The notes: generated by a model from the letters alone, not told the origin. 64,000 nt of DNA from an uncultured Eubacteriales bacterium (GCA_900545925.1 URAZ01000008.1:30284-94283); one strand, 5' to 3'. Counted from the first letter of the stretch, positions 7,186 through 23,121 are shown. Numbers and translations are program-made.

Positions 7186-9084
7186 ATGGCAAAGAAACAG
7201 TTCAAAGCGGAATCCAAGCGTTTGCTGGATCTCATGATAAACTCCATTTACACGCATCAGGAGATTTTCCTGCGTGAAATTATTTCCAACGCCTCCGACG
7301 CCATCGACAAGCTGGCGTATCAGGCACTGACCGATGAAAACGTCGGCCTCAGCCGCAGCGATTTTGCGATCGAACTCAAGCCCGACGAGGCTGCACACAC
7401 GCTGACCGTCAGCGACAACGGCATCGGCATGGACAAGGACGAGATGGAAAACAACCTCGGCACGATCTGCCGCTCCGGCAGCCTGCAGTTCAAGCAGGCA
7501 CTGGACAAGGAAAAGGCCGCCGACACCGATATCATCGGCCAGTTCGGCGTAGGCTTCTATTCTGCGTTCATGGTTGCGGACAAAGTGACCGTCATTTCAA
7601 AGAAATACGGCTCCGATGAGGCTTGGAAATGGGAATCCGAGGGCGCGGACGGCTATACCATGACCCCGTGTGAGCGTGCTGCCGCCGGTACGGACGTGAT
7701 CATGCAGCTGAAGGCCGACACGGACGACGAAAAATACTCCCGCTTCCTGAAAACATGGGAACTGCAATCCCTTGTCCGCAAGTATTCCGATTATATCCGC
7801 TACCCCATCCGCATGGCGGTTGAAAAGAGCCGCATGAAGGAGGGCACGGAAAAGAGCGACAAGCCCGAATATGAGACGTATACCGAGGTTGAGACGCTCA
7901 ACTCCATGGTTCCGATCTGGAACCGGAACAAAAAGGATGTCACTGACGAGGAATACAACAATTTCTATAAGGAAAAGTTCTTCGACTTTGAAGACCCGCT
8001 AGCCGTCATCCACGCGAACGTCGAAGGTGCAGTCACATACAAGGCCCTGCTGTTCATCCCCGCGAAAGCGCCGTATGACTTCTACACCAAAGACTTCAAG
8101 AAGGGTCTGCAGCTGTATTCCTCCGGCGTGATGATCATGGAAAACTGCGCTGATCTGCTGCCGGACTGCTTCCGCTTCGTGCGCGGCGTGGTCGATTCGC
8201 AGGATCTGAGTCTGAATATTTCCCGTGAGATGCTCCAGCACGACCGTCAGCTGAAATTCATCGCAGGAAACCTCGAAAAGAAGATCAAGACCGAACTGCA
8301 GAAGCTGATGGACAACGACCGTGAGAAATACGAAAAGTTCTTCGCAGCCTTCGGCCCGCAGATCAAGTACGGCGTTCTGGCCGATTATGGCGCAAAGAAG
8401 GAAACGCTTCAGGATCTGCTGCTCTACTGGTCGAGCAAGCAGGGCAAGCTGATCTCTCTCAAGGAATACGTCGCTGCCATGCCGGAGGATCAGAAGTATA
8501 TTTACTATGCCAACGGCGAGAGCCGCGAGGCGCTGCTCCAGCTGCCGCAGATGGAAAAGCTGCAGCAGAAGGGCTGCGATGTGCTGTTCATGACCGATGA
8601 GGTCGATGGTTTCGTACCGCAAACGCTGGCAAAGTATCAGGAGAAAGAACTCAAGGCCATTACGGCTGGTGATCTGGGCCTCGAAACAGAAGAGGAAAAG
8701 AAAGCTGCCGAGGAAAAGAGCGAAAAATCGAAGCAGACGCTTGAATTCGTCAAAAAGACGCTGGGTGAGCAAGTAAAGGACGTACGCTTGAGCGACAATC
8801 TGGGCAGCCATCCCGTCAGCGTCGTCCCCGACGGCGGCATGACGTTTGAAATGGAGAAATATTTCAAGCGCATGAACCCGGAGGCCGGCATGAAGGCCGA
8901 CCGCATCCTCGAACTGAACGCCGACCATCCGATTTTTGCGAAGCTGCAGATCGCAGTTGCACAGGACGAGAAGAAGGCGGAGGATCTGGTAAAGATTCTC
9001 TACACGCAGGCGCTGCTCATGGCCGGTCTGCCGGTCGAAAACGCAGGCGAATACACCGATCTGGTATGCAGCCTCATCGGATAA
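7186..9084 (+). CDS. htpG: Molecular chaperone HtpG (Hsp90)
   Basis: 632 residues from ATG 7186. N-terminal GHKL ATPase: EIFLREIISNASDAIDKL, DNGIGMDKDE and IGQFGVGFYSAF are the ATP-binding motifs; the middle domain holds SREMLQHDRQLK and the C-terminal dimerisation domain ends GEYTDLVCSLIG. Length is typical (about 620-640). An in-frame GTG at 7174 touches the AAAGGA binding site, so the ATG giving MAKKQFKAESK, the usual family start, is preferred. It is a cytosolic, ATP-driven folding factor; control by CIRCE is shown directly upstream. Confidence 0.97.
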   Translation: MAKKQFKAESKRLLDLMINSIYTHQEIFLREIISNASDAIDKLAYQALTDENVGLSRSDFAIELKPDEAAHTLTVSDNGIGMDKDEMENNLGTICRSGSLQFKQALDKEKAADTDIIGQFGVGFYSAFMVADKVTVISKKYGSDEAWKWESEGADGYTMTPCERAAAGTDVIMQLKADTDDEKYSRFLKTWELQSLVRKYSDYIRYPIRMAVEKSRMKEGTEKSDKPEYETYTEVETLNSMVPIWNRNKKDVTDEEYNNFYKEKFFDFEDPLAVIHANVEGAVTYKALLFIPAKAPYDFYTKDFKKGLQLYSSGVMIMENCADLLPDCFRFVRGVVDSQDLSLNISREMLQHDRQLKFIAGNLEKKIKTELQKLMDNDREKYEKFFAAFGPQIKYGVLADYGAKKETLQDLLLYWSSKQGKLISLKEYVAAMPEDQKYIYYANGESREALLQLPQMEKLQQKGCDVLFMTDEVDGFVPQTLAKYQEKELKAITAGDLGLETEEEKKAAEEKSEKSKQTLEFVKKTLGEQVKDVRLSDNLGSHPVSVVPDGGMTFEMEKYFKRMNPEAGMKADRILELNADHPIFAKLQIAVAQDEKKAEDLVKILYTQALLMAGLPVENAGEYTDLVCSLIG

Positions 9085-9126
9085 GCCGAACAATACGCTG
9101 CTTGTACAATTTAACTTCTTAGACAG

Positions 9127-9172
9127 CCGGAGCCGGCGTTCCAAAATGGGAACGCCGGCTCCGGTTTATTTT
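9127..9172. terminator. Bidirectional intrinsic terminator between htpG and the DUF1836 gene
   Basis: A 16-bp perfect stem (CCGGAGCCGGCGTTCC at 9127-9142 with its complement at 9149-9164) and then TTTATTTTC. It ends convergent genes; the DUF1836 stop codon lies in the T-rich tail. Confidence 0.85.
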
Positions 9173-9771
9173 CTTACCTCGATGCTTCCGCCGTCGGCGA
9201 GCGTTTTGCCCTCCAGCAGCACAAGCTTCTCCGCGAACAGGTTCGTAAATCCGCTCAAAATCGCAGCGGAGACGATCATCTCCGGCGTGTCGCGGACATT
9301 CAGTTCCGTCGTGACCTCCCGGTCAAACATGGCAGCAGCCGTCAGACGGACCTGCTCGATGAAGTACTTCGCACACCGCTGATGGCGCAGTACAAACGCA
9401 GCATAGGCCCTTTTGACATCCTCCTCCGGAAGATCGCCCGGCAGGAGCGTGGACAGCATCGACAGCCGCAGGCTTTGCTTGAGCGTACAGATCATGATGA
9501 GATACGCGATATGGATGCGGTAATAGCGCTTTTTGCGCGGCTCCGGCAGCAGCTTTGTACGGACATAGTTGTTGATGGCCGCTGCCGTGATGGGCTCCGC
9601 CTGCTTGAGTTCCGGCGGCAGATAGTCCAGATACTGCTTCAGAAGCTGCACGACCTGCTCCATATAGAGGCCGAAATCCGGAATGGCGTCCCAGTCCGGA
9701 AGCCGATAGGCCGCGAGAAACTTTTCCCATCGCCGAAGCTTGCCGACGACAAGATCATTGTCAAAATTCAT
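9166..9771 (-). CDS. DUF1836 domain protein
   Basis: 201 residues from ATG 9771. The pattern WDAIPDFGLYMEQVVQLL, then ITAAAINNYVRTKLLP and KKRYYRIHIAYLIMICTLKQ, matches the DUF1836 family, which has a MerR-like helix-turn-helix reading (the INNYVR helix) and is common in Firmicutes. A DNA-binding role is therefore likely but unproven. GAAAGG lies 11 bases upstream of the ATG; an in-frame GTG at 9783 overlaps that site. It stands alone, convergent with htpG and divergent from the DegV gene. Confidence 0.75.
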   Translation of the reverse strand: MNFDNDLVVGKLRRWEKFLAAYRLPDWDAIPDFGLYMEQVVQLLKQYLDYLPPELKQAEPITAAAINNYVRTKLLPEPRKKRYYRIHIAYLIMICTLKQSLRLSMLSTLLPGDLPEEDVKRAYAAFVLRHQRCAKYFIEQVRLTAAAMFDREVTTELNVRDTPEMIVSAAILSGFTNLFAEKLVLLEGKTLADGGSIEVRK

Positions 9772-9795
9772 TGCTGCACACACCTTTCGGAACTA

Positions 9796-9823
9796 AGTAT
9801 ATCACATCCGGTAATAAATGCAA
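9796..9823 (-). promoter_or_regulatory. SigA-type promoter for the DUF1836 gene
   Basis: On the minus strand TTGCAT (9823-9818), 16 bases, TATACT (9801-9796). Confidence 0.5.
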
Positions 9824-9848
9824 GAGCAATTCAGATTTGAAAGATGAA

Positions 9849-9877
9849 TTGACATTGCAGTCAAAATGTGATAATCT
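9849..9877 (+). promoter_or_regulatory. SigA-type promoter for the DegV gene
   Basis: TTGACA (9849-9854), 17 bases, TAATCT (9872-9877); GATAAT at 9870 with a 15-base spacer is an alternative -10. Confidence 0.5.
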
Positions 9878-9912
9878 AATATTTAAGATTACATCAAGAA
9901 AGAAGTTCCGTT

Positions 9913-10791
9913 ATGTTCAGAATCGTTACCGATACATCCGCAAATCTTCCGACTGACTATTTGCTCTCGGAGCAGATCACCATCATCCCCTACACCTTCC
10001 AGAGCGGCAAGGGAGAGCAGTCCTGCATGGATCTGGCAACCTTTGACGCAAAAGATTTTTACACACAAATGCGCAGCGGCGTGAAGGTCACGACCTCGCA
10101 GATCCCGCCGCAGCGCTATATTGACGTTCTGACGCCGATGCTGGAAGCCGGTGAGGACGTTTTGTTCGTCAGCATGTCCTCCGGAATCAGCGGCTCATAT
10201 GCCTCGGGTCAGATTGCCGCGCGGCAGCTGCGTGAGGAATTCCCGGACAGGAAACTGCTTCTGGTCGATACCTACAGCGCATCGCTGGGCGAGGGTCTGC
10301 TTGTCATGCGCGCGGTCAACTGCCGCCGTGAAGGGATGTGTATCGACGAAACCTATAAGACGCTTCGCGCGCTGCGTCACCGCATGGCGCAGATCTTTAC
10401 CGTTGACGATCTGCGCTATCTGCGCCGGACGGGCCGTCTGTCCAATCTGGAGGCTGCTGTCGGAACAGTCTTGCAGATTAAGCCGCTTCTAAAGGGCGAC
10501 CCGCAGGGAAAAATCGTCTGTTTCGCCAAGCTTCGCGGACGGCAGCGTGCCATCGAGGCCATTGCCAAGCGGTATGAGGAACTTGTTGTGGATGCGCAGG
10601 ACCAGACCGTCGGCATCGCCCACGCCGACTGCGCGCCCGACGCGCAGATCCTCGCGTCCCTCCTGCGCCGCAGCAGCAAGCCGCCCAAGAATATCCTGAT
10701 GGTCGATTATGAGCCTGTGACCGGCTCACACGTTGGCCCCGGTGCGCTGGCGCTGTTCTTCCTTGCAGACGAGAACGTCAGAAACATCTAA
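9913..10791 (+). CDS. DegV family fatty-acid binding protein
   Basis: 292 residues with the DegV pattern: RIVTDTSANLPTDYL at the start, TSQIPPQRYID, then SMSSGISGSYASGQIA and DTYSASLGEGL, and FTVDDLRYLRRTGRLS in the second domain. Family members bind a fatty acid; FakB-type members feed fatty acids to the kinase FakA, which is not visible here. No strong Shine-Dalgarno is present, only a purine-rich AAGAAAGAAG before the ATG. Transcribed alone, with a strong terminator behind it. Confidence 0.88.
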   Translation: MFRIVTDTSANLPTDYLLSEQITIIPYTFQSGKGEQSCMDLATFDAKDFYTQMRSGVKVTTSQIPPQRYIDVLTPMLEAGEDVLFVSMSSGISGSYASGQIAARQLREEFPDRKLLLVDTYSASLGEGLLVMRAVNCRREGMCIDETYKTLRALRHRMAQIFTVDDLRYLRRTGRLSNLEAAVGTVLQIKPLLKGDPQGKIVCFAKLRGRQRAIEAIAKRYEELVVDAQDQTVGIAHADCAPDAQILASLLRRSSKPPKNILMVDYEPVTGSHVGPGALALFFLADENVRNI

Positions 10792-10806
10792 ATTTGCCCT
10801 CAAGCG

Positions 10807-10841
10807 CCCGGCAGCGGAGTTTTCCGCCGCCGGGTTTTTAT
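10807..10841 (+). terminator. Intrinsic terminator after the DegV gene
   Basis: CCCGGC-ag-CGGA...TCCG-cc-GCCGGG stem followed by TTTTTAT. A second stem, GCCCCGGACA with TGTCCGGGGC (about 10856-10880), could serve the convergent HAD gene. Confidence 0.8.
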
Positions 10842-10884
10842 AAGGCAGCATGAAGCCCCGGACAAGCATCTGTCCGGGGCAGTG

Positions 10885-11595
10885 TCAACCTTGTGCGGTG
10901 TCTGCGATCGTTTGCAGGCAGCTAAGCAGTTCCTGTTCAGTCGTGACGGTGTAGTCCGGGCAGACGTGCTCCGGCTTTTCGCAGCGCCGATTCATCCAGA
11001 CCGTCTTCCAGCCGCAAGCAGCGGCTCCGGCGATATCCTGTGAGCAGGAATCGCCCACAAACAGGCACGGGCCGCCTCCTGCGGCCTTTTGCGCCATATG
11101 GAAAATTTCCAGCGCAGGCTTCATCACGCCGACGGCATCTGAAATCAGAATAAGCGGCACAGCCGCCCAGCGCTCCATCCCAAGGCTTTTCAGCTTTCCA
11201 GTCTGCGAGGCAACGCCTCCATTCGTAATAACGCCGACAGCAGCGAAGCGATTTTTGCACACATCCAGCACACGGCACATCGTATCGCTCAGCGTGATGT
11301 GCCGCTGCTGTTCGGCATAGAGCGACTGAAAGCGCAGCGCCTCGTCCGGCGTGATAGAAATGCCGACGTCTGCCAGCCCCGTCTGATGGCGGTAGATGTG
11401 CATCGCCTCCATGGTGATTCTTCCGGTATGCGCAGCGGTAAAGACCTCGTAGCCGCGATGAATGACCGCGTTAAACGCCAGCGGCAGCTTTTCCGTATAT
11501 GCTCCGCCGAAGAACTGATAAAACGCCCGCTCATAGGGAATCCTGCGGTCGTAGAGCGTATCGTCGAGGTCAAAAAAGATCGTAAGCTTGTCCAT
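10885..11595 (-). CDS. HAD-family hydrolase (YjjG-like nucleotidase type)
   Basis: 236 residues with all four HAD motifs: FFDLDDTLYD at the N-terminus (nucleophile Asp), VGVITNG (motif II), a Lys in GVMKPALEIF (motif III) and FVGDSCSQDIAGA (motif IV acidic pair). The helical cap between residues 15 and 95 is the subfamily IA type, closest in feel to YjjG pyrimidine 5'-nucleotidases, though the true substrate cannot be read. A promoter lies at 11622-11651. Single gene, convergent with the DegV gene. Confidence 0.82.
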   Translation of the reverse strand: MDKLTIFFDLDDTLYDRRIPYERAFYQFFGGAYTEKLPLAFNAVIHRGYEVFTAAHTGRITMEAMHIYRHQTGLADVGISITPDEALRFQSLYAEQQRHITLSDTMCRVLDVCKNRFAAVGVITNGGVASQTGKLKSLGMERWAAVPLILISDAVGVMKPALEIFHMAQKAAGGGPCLFVGDSCSQDIAGAAACGWKTVWMNRRCEKPEHVCPDYTVTTEQELLSCLQTIADTAQG

Positions 11596-11621
11596 ACTGC
11601 GCCGCCCTTCTGTTTTTTCTC

Positions 11622-11651
11622 AGTATAACGGTATACTGCATCATCCGTCAA
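11622..11651 (-). promoter_or_regulatory. SigA-type promoter for the HAD hydrolase
   Basis: On the minus strand TTGACG (11651-11646), 18 bases, TATACT (11627-11622). Confidence 0.55.
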
Positions 11652-11707
11652 GTAGCCAATGCTTGAATCGGCAAGCGTTTTTAGCGATTACGCAGGCACG
11701 GTTTTGG

Positions 11708-11736
11708 TTGACGCGGCGGAAAAGCTGCACTATACT
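11708..11736 (+). promoter_or_regulatory. SigA-type promoter for the zinc-ribbon/PPTase operon
   Basis: TTGACG (11708-11713), 17 bases, TATACT (11731-11736), about 38 bases before the ATG at 11774. Confidence 0.65.
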
Positions 11737-11773
11737 GGTCTGAGAATCCAAATGAAACAGGAGAGCGAACAAC

Positions 11774-11998
11774 ATGGAACTTTACGAACAGATTGAATTG
11801 CAGGAGTGCCCCATCTGTGGCGGCGCAGGACTGATGGAAGAAGAAAATGGCTGGTGCTTTTACGCAGCCTGTCTCGACTGCGGCGCGCACACAGCGGAAA
11901 TCCGCTACGAACGCGACGCTGAGCGGCTGGACGCAGCCCAGCGCGCAGCGCATCTGTGGAACATCGGCAAGGTCCTGACCGACACGCCGAATGATTGA
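11774..11998 (+). CDS. Small Lar-like zinc-ribbon protein
   Basis: 74 residues. CPICGGAG and CLDCGAH give a four-Cys zinc ribbon, followed by a helix ending AAHLWN, the arrangement of the Lar restriction-alleviation family. Many such proteins sit in prophages, but no phage genes are near; here it is the first gene of a two-gene operon with a phosphopantetheinyl transferase, overlapping it by eight bases. AGGAG lies ten bases before the ATG. A restriction-related role is not supported by context. Confidence 0.65.
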   Translation: MELYEQIELQECPICGGAGLMEEENGWCFYAACLDCGAHTAEIRYERDAERLDAAQRAAHLWNIGKVLTDTPND

Positions 11999-12533
11999 GC
12001 CGCAGCAGGTCACAATCTACTGCGCCGCGTATGACGGGACATCCGGCCTGTCGCACCGACTGCTGCGGCAGGCGGCGCAGTTGTCTGCACCCGCCCAGAC
12101 AGATCTGACGCTTGCATCTGGCACGCACGGAAAGCCGTATTTCCTGCATGCGCCGCAGCTGCACTTCAATCTCTCGCACAGCGGCAGACACTGGCTGTGT
12201 GCGTTTTCCGGCGCCCCCGTCGGCCTCGACGTGCAGCAGCACCGCGCCTGTCAGAAGCAGGCGCTTGCGCGCCGCTTTTTTTCGCCGGCAGAGTGCGCAT
12301 TTCTGGAGCGGACTGCATATGTTCCCTTCTTTGATCTCTGGTGCGCAAAGGAAAGCTATCTCAAGTATACCGGCGAGGGTCTTTCCGGTCTGACTGCGGT
12401 CTGCACCGTCTCGCAGGGCTGCGTCTTTCCGTCTGTTCCGGGCGTGCATTTGCAGCTGCTGCCGCTGTTCGCGGGATATTCCGTCTGCATCTGCACCGCC
12501 GCCCCGGCCAAAATTGCAGTCCGTTCACTGTGA
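11991..12533 (+). CDS. 4'-phosphopantetheinyl transferase (Sfp superfamily)
   Basis: 180 residues. Sfp-type motifs are in order: HFNLSHSG (about residue 56), VGLDVQQH (about 77; the Asp binds Mg), FFSPAE and DLWCAKESYLKYTGEGL (about 118-134; the Glu and Lys are catalytic). The enzyme moves phosphopantetheine from CoA to a Ser of a carrier protein. At 180 residues it is short against Sfp (about 220), with a trimmed C-terminus. No PKS, NRPS or acpS gene is in the window, so its partner is unknown; it could be the cell's general fatty-acid ACP transferase. Confidence 0.85.
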   Translation: MIEPQQVTIYCAAYDGTSGLSHRLLRQAAQLSAPAQTDLTLASGTHGKPYFLHAPQLHFNLSHSGRHWLCAFSGAPVGLDVQQHRACQKQALARRFFSPAECAFLERTAYVPFFDLWCAKESYLKYTGEGLSGLTAVCTVSQGCVFPSVPGVHLQLLPLFAGYSVCICTAAPAKIAVRSL

Positions 12534-12562
12534 AGCAGGCTGGTCTTTCCAGCTGAATATGC

Positions 12563-12601
12563 AAAAAGCACCGTTTTCATCTGTTGAAAACGGTGCTTTT
12601 T
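12563..12601. terminator. Bidirectional terminator between the PPTase gene and rpoC
   Basis: AAAAAGCACCGTTTTCA, a four-base loop and its near-complement ending GGTGCTTTTT. A and T runs on both sides allow use in either direction. A second GC-rich hairpin (CGGCAGGC with GCCTGCCG, about 12610-12638) lies directly downstream of rpoC. Confidence 0.85.
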
Positions 12602-12657
12602 CTGTCAGTCGGCAGGCACGGCTCTCGCCGCGCCTGCCGGAAATAAACTTTGCTTGC

Positions 12658-16581
<3,924 letters not shown>

Positions 16582-16599
16582 TGTATTGCCGCCTCCTTC

Positions 16600-20310
<3,711 letters not shown>

Positions 20311-20385
20311 GTAACCTCATCACAGCCTTTCTGTAGTTGTCTTATGACACGCGCGGTTGCGTTGTTTATTTCTTTCCATTCCTGC

Positions 20386-20414
20386 TTGCACATAGGGATC
20401 TGCAGTGCTATAAT
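20386..20414 (+). promoter_or_regulatory. Promoter-like sequence pointing against rpoB
   Basis: TTGCAC (20386-20391), 17 bases, TATAAT (20409-20414) on the plus strand, inside the rpoB leader. A transcript would run antisense to the leader, the rpoB promoter and the ComEC-like gene. No gene follows on that strand. Confidence 0.35.
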
Positions 20415-20470
20415 CATGATAGATAGTGGTGAAAAATGCGAATGACCCTACGCAGGCATTATGGATTTAT

Positions 20471-20499
20471 ATTTTATCAGCTTTTGTCCAGAATGTCAA
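20471..20499 (-). promoter_or_regulatory. SigA-type promoter for rpoBC
   Basis: On the minus strand TTGACA (20499-20494), 17 bases, TAAAAT (20476-20471): near consensus, as expected for a heavily expressed operon. Confidence 0.8.
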
Positions 20500-20537
20500 T
20501 TCATCCGGCTTATTTTTGTGAATTATTTTCTGTTGAC

Positions 20538-20568
20538 AAACGGCGCATCCGAGCGGATGCGCCGTTTT
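20538..20568 (-). terminator. Hairpin terminator after the ComEC-like gene
   Basis: AACGGCGCATCC with GGATGCGCCGTT around a four-base loop. On the minus strand only TTTG follows, so termination may be incomplete. Confidence 0.55.
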
Positions 20569-20574
20569 CTGCGT

Positions 20575-21678
20575 CTATTTGATGCAGGTATGCTTTTGAT
20601 ATCCATATTCCTCCGCTTCCTCGGCGGAGTTAAAATAGACACGGTTGTCTTTGCCGGGAAGCTTGGCGCAGTTTGCGCTGTGGACGATCATGGAATTGCG
20701 GTTGCCAATGAACGGCGCGTCCTTTCCGGCCGCGGGCTCACGGCTGGTGGAATCTGTCGTAACGGACAATTCCGCACCGTCGGAGACGATGATAATCTCG
20801 CCCTGTGTATCGGTGCGGTAAATCGCCGCGTTCAGCGCCTTCAACCGCGCCAACACGTCCGCGCCGGGGTGTCCATAGTCGTTGTCCGCTCCGACGCTGA
20901 TGACCGCTATGGAGGGCTGCACAGCAGTCAGAAAAGCTTCAGATGAACTGGTTGGGCTGCCGTGGTGTCCGGCCTTTAAAACGTCTGCACGCACATCCGC
21001 GCCGGATTCCAGCAGATCTCCCTCGGCCTTCTGTTCCATGTCGCCCGTAAACAGGAAACTCGTCCCGCCGTAATCGACGCGCAGGACAAGACTGCCGTTA
21101 TTCGGGTCAGAATATTCCTGTACCGGCCCGATGACCGTCACCGTCGCGCTGCCGAGACTCCAATGCGTGCCGGTCTGCGGCACTTCGATCTGCTTGCCCT
21201 GTTCTTCCGTATATTTAACCACGTTGGAAAAAACCTTTGTTGTATACTCTGTGACACTGGAATAGACGTGTTCCGCCGGGTATTTTGCCAGCACGGCGGC
21301 CAGTCCGCCGCAGTGATCCTCGTCCGGGTGCGTATTGACCACATAGGTCAGTTCCGTCACATCCAGCCGGTTCAACCGGGACACCAGAAACTGTCCCTCC
21401 TCGACCGACCCGCCGTCGATGAGCATCGTATCCTCGCCGCAGGAGAGCAAAATACTGTCGCCCTGCCCGACATCAAGGAAGCGTACTGTCAGCGCCTCGT
21501 CGGATGGCACCTTCTGCGCCGTGGTAGACGATTCTGAAGTCTGCGAATCGGATAACCACTGGAAGCCTCGCCCTATCGCCTCCCCGCCGAATCGGATCGC
21601 CAAAACTGCCAGTAAAATCACAGGCGTCAGCCACCACGGAACCTTCTGCTGGTCTTTCTTTTTCCTGTTTTCGGCCAT
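20575..21678 (-). CDS. ComEC-like metallo-beta-lactamase-fold protein with C-terminal metal-binding motif
   Basis: 367 residues. One N-terminal membrane segment (about residues 14-28), then a metallo-hydrolase domain like the C-terminal nuclease-like part of ComEC: VRFLDVGQGDS, MLIDGG, NTHPDEDHCGG, LFTGDM and KAGHHGS supply the two-metal ligands. The tail IGNRNSMIVHSANC...NRVYFNSAEEAEEYGY resembles the Ada-type zinc motif often attached to secreted nucleases, but ends in HTCIK with the last Cys missing. Probably anchored outside. ATG 21678 follows GGAGG by eight bases; a TTG at 21693 overlaps that site. It separates the ribosomal operon from rpoBC. Confidence 0.75.
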   Translation of the reverse strand: MAENRKKKDQQKVPWWLTPVILLAVLAIRFGGEAIGRGFQWLSDSQTSESSTTAQKVPSDEALTVRFLDVGQGDSILLSCGEDTMLIDGGSVEEGQFLVSRLNRLDVTELTYVVNTHPDEDHCGGLAAVLAKYPAEHVYSSVTEYTTKVFSNVVKYTEEQGKQIEVPQTGTHWSLGSATVTVIGPVQEYSDPNNGSLVLRVDYGGTSFLFTGDMEQKAEGDLLESGADVRADVLKAGHHGSPTSSSEAFLTAVQPSIAVISVGADNDYGHPGADVLARLKALNAAIYRTDTQGEIIIVSDGAELSVTTDSTSREPAAGKDAPFIGNRNSMIVHSANCAKLPGKDNRVYFNSAEEAEEYGYQKHTCIK

Positions 21679-21738
21679 ACCGTATGCCTCCAAGCTTTTT
21701 CCTCTATTCTACACCATGATCCGGCCCTTTTCCAGCGC

Positions 21739-21772
21739 AAAAAAGAACCCCCTCGGTTTTCAACCGAAGGGG
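21739..21772 (-). terminator. Terminator of the S10-spc-alpha operon
   Basis: On the minus strand CCCCTTCGGTT, short loop, AACCGAGGGGG, then TTCTTTTTTG. It follows rplQ directly. Confidence 0.85.
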
Positions 21773-21782
21773 ATACTCTTTT

Positions 21783-22124
21783 TTAGACCAATTCGATGAC
21801 GGCCATCTCGGCTGCGTCGCCTCTGCGGGGCCCGATGCGGGTCACGCGGGTGTAGCCGCCGTTGCGCTCAGCGTACTTCGGAGCGATCTCCTCGAACAGC
21901 TTGTGCGCGACGTCTTCCTTGGTGATATAAGCCAGAGCCTTGCGGTAGTTGGCCAGACCCTTCTTCTTGCCAAGGGTAATCATCTTCTCGACGACGGGCT
22001 GGACTTCCTTCGCGCGGGTAAAGGTCGTCTCCATCTTGCCGTTTTCGAGCAGGTATGTGGTCATAGCCCGGAGCATCGCCTTGCGCTGGTCGCTGGTTCT
22101 GCCGAGCTTTCTGGTACCAAACAT
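21783..22124 (-). CDS. rplQ: 50S ribosomal protein L17
   Basis: 113 residues starting MFGTRKLGRTSDQRKAMLR, the universal L17 start. It has the short bacterial length without the extended tail seen in E. coli. Last gene of the long ribosomal operon, 34 bases after rpoA and directly before the terminator. Confidence 0.97.
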   Translation of the reverse strand: MFGTRKLGRTSDQRKAMLRAMTTYLLENGKMETTFTRAKEVQPVVEKMITLGKKKGLANYRKALAYITKEDVAHKLFEEIAPKYAERNGGYTRVTRIGPRRGDAAEMAVIELV

Positions 22125-22158
22125 AGGGTTACTTCCTCCTTCTTTGAAAGGTTATCGC

Positions 22159-23121
22159 TTAATTATTAGAGTTTGCGGAATCGTCGCTTGCCAGACTCAA
22201 GCCCATCATTGCAAGCTTGTTCTGAACCTCTTCGAGCGACTTCCGGCCCATGTTGCGTACCTTCATCATATCCTCGCCGGTTCTGGAGATCAGATCCTCG
22301 ACGTTGTTGATGTTGGCGCGCTTGAGGCAGTTAAAGCTGCGTACAGACAGATCAAGTTCTTCGATGGTCATCTCAAGGACCTTGTCGCGGTGCGTTTCCG
22401 CCTTCTCGGCCATCGTGGGCTTGCTGGCCACGGTCTCGGAGAGATTCGTGAACAGGCTCAGATGGTCGGAGAGGATCTTCGCGCCGAGGCTGACGGCGTC
22501 TCTTGCAGAGATCGTCGAGTCGGTCCAGACTTCCAGTGTCAGCTTGTCATAGTCTGTCATGTTGCCTACACGGGTGTTCTCTACGGTGTAGTTCACCTTG
22601 TAGACGGGCGTATAGATCGAATCCACGGCAATGGTGCCGATGGGCATGTTGGGCGTCTTGTTCTTGTCGGACGGGACGTATCCGCGGCCATGGCTCAGCG
22701 TGATCTCCATGTTGAAGCTTGCATCGGGTCCAAGTGAGCAGATGTGCTGCTCAGGGTTGAGGATCTCAACCTCGCCGTCGGCCTTGATATCGCCGGCTGT
22801 GACTTCGCACTCGCCTGCGGCGTCAATGTAGACGGTCTTAGTGCCCTGGCAATGAAGCTTCGCAATGATCTTCTTCACGTTCAGCACGATCTCCGTGCCG
22901 TCTTCCTTGACGCCGGGGATCGTGGAGAACTCGTGCTGCACGCCCGCGATCTTGATGGAGGTCGCGGCGGTGCCGGGCAGCGAGGAAAGAAGAATTCTGC
23001 GCAGGGAGTTGCCGAGCGTGGTGCCGTATCCCCGCTCCAGAGGCTCTACGATATATTTACCGTAGGAGACGTCATCCTGGGAATCGATACACTCGATACG
23101 CGGCTTTTCAATTTCTACCAT
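22159..23121 (-). CDS. rpoA: DNA-directed RNA polymerase subunit alpha
   Basis: 320 residues. The N-terminal dimerisation domain carries PLERGYGTTLGNSLRRILLSS; the C-terminal domain (DLSVRSFNCLKRANINNVEDL, then NMGRKSLEEV) is the UP-element and activator-binding module. Encoded in the alpha part of the ribosomal operon. Preceded by a 78-base spacer, larger than its neighbours, which holds a 17-base perfect palindrome (ACGAAAC-ctt-GTTTCGT, 23147-23163). Confidence 0.98.
   Translation of the reverse strand: MVEIEKPRIECIDSQDDVSYGKYIVEPLERGYGTTLGNSLRRILLSSLPGTAATSIKIAGVQHEFSTIPGVKEDGTEIVLNVKKIIAKLHCQGTKTVYIDAAGECEVTAGDIKADGEVEILNPEQHICSLGPDASFNMEITLSHGRGYVPSDKNKTPNMPIGTIAVDSIYTPVYKVNYTVENTRVGNMTDYDKLTLEVWTDSTISARDAVSLGAKILSDHLSLFTNLSETVASKPTMAEKAETHRDKVLEMTIEELDLSVRSFNCLKRANINNVEDLISRTGEDMMKVRNMGRKSLEEVQNKLAMMGLSLASDDSANSNN

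Larger units (their letters stand above)
20311..20574. other. rpoB leader and upstream intergenic region
   Basis: Holds, on the minus strand, the terminator hairpin of the upstream gene, the rpoB promoter and an untranslated leader of about 155 bases; on the plus strand a promoter-like pair at 20386-20414. No coding gene is supported. Confidence 0.6.

Noticed and set aside
20461..20946. 161-codon plus-strand frame behind the antisense promoter.
   Set aside because: Mostly antisense to the ComEC-like gene, no ribosome binding site and no domain.
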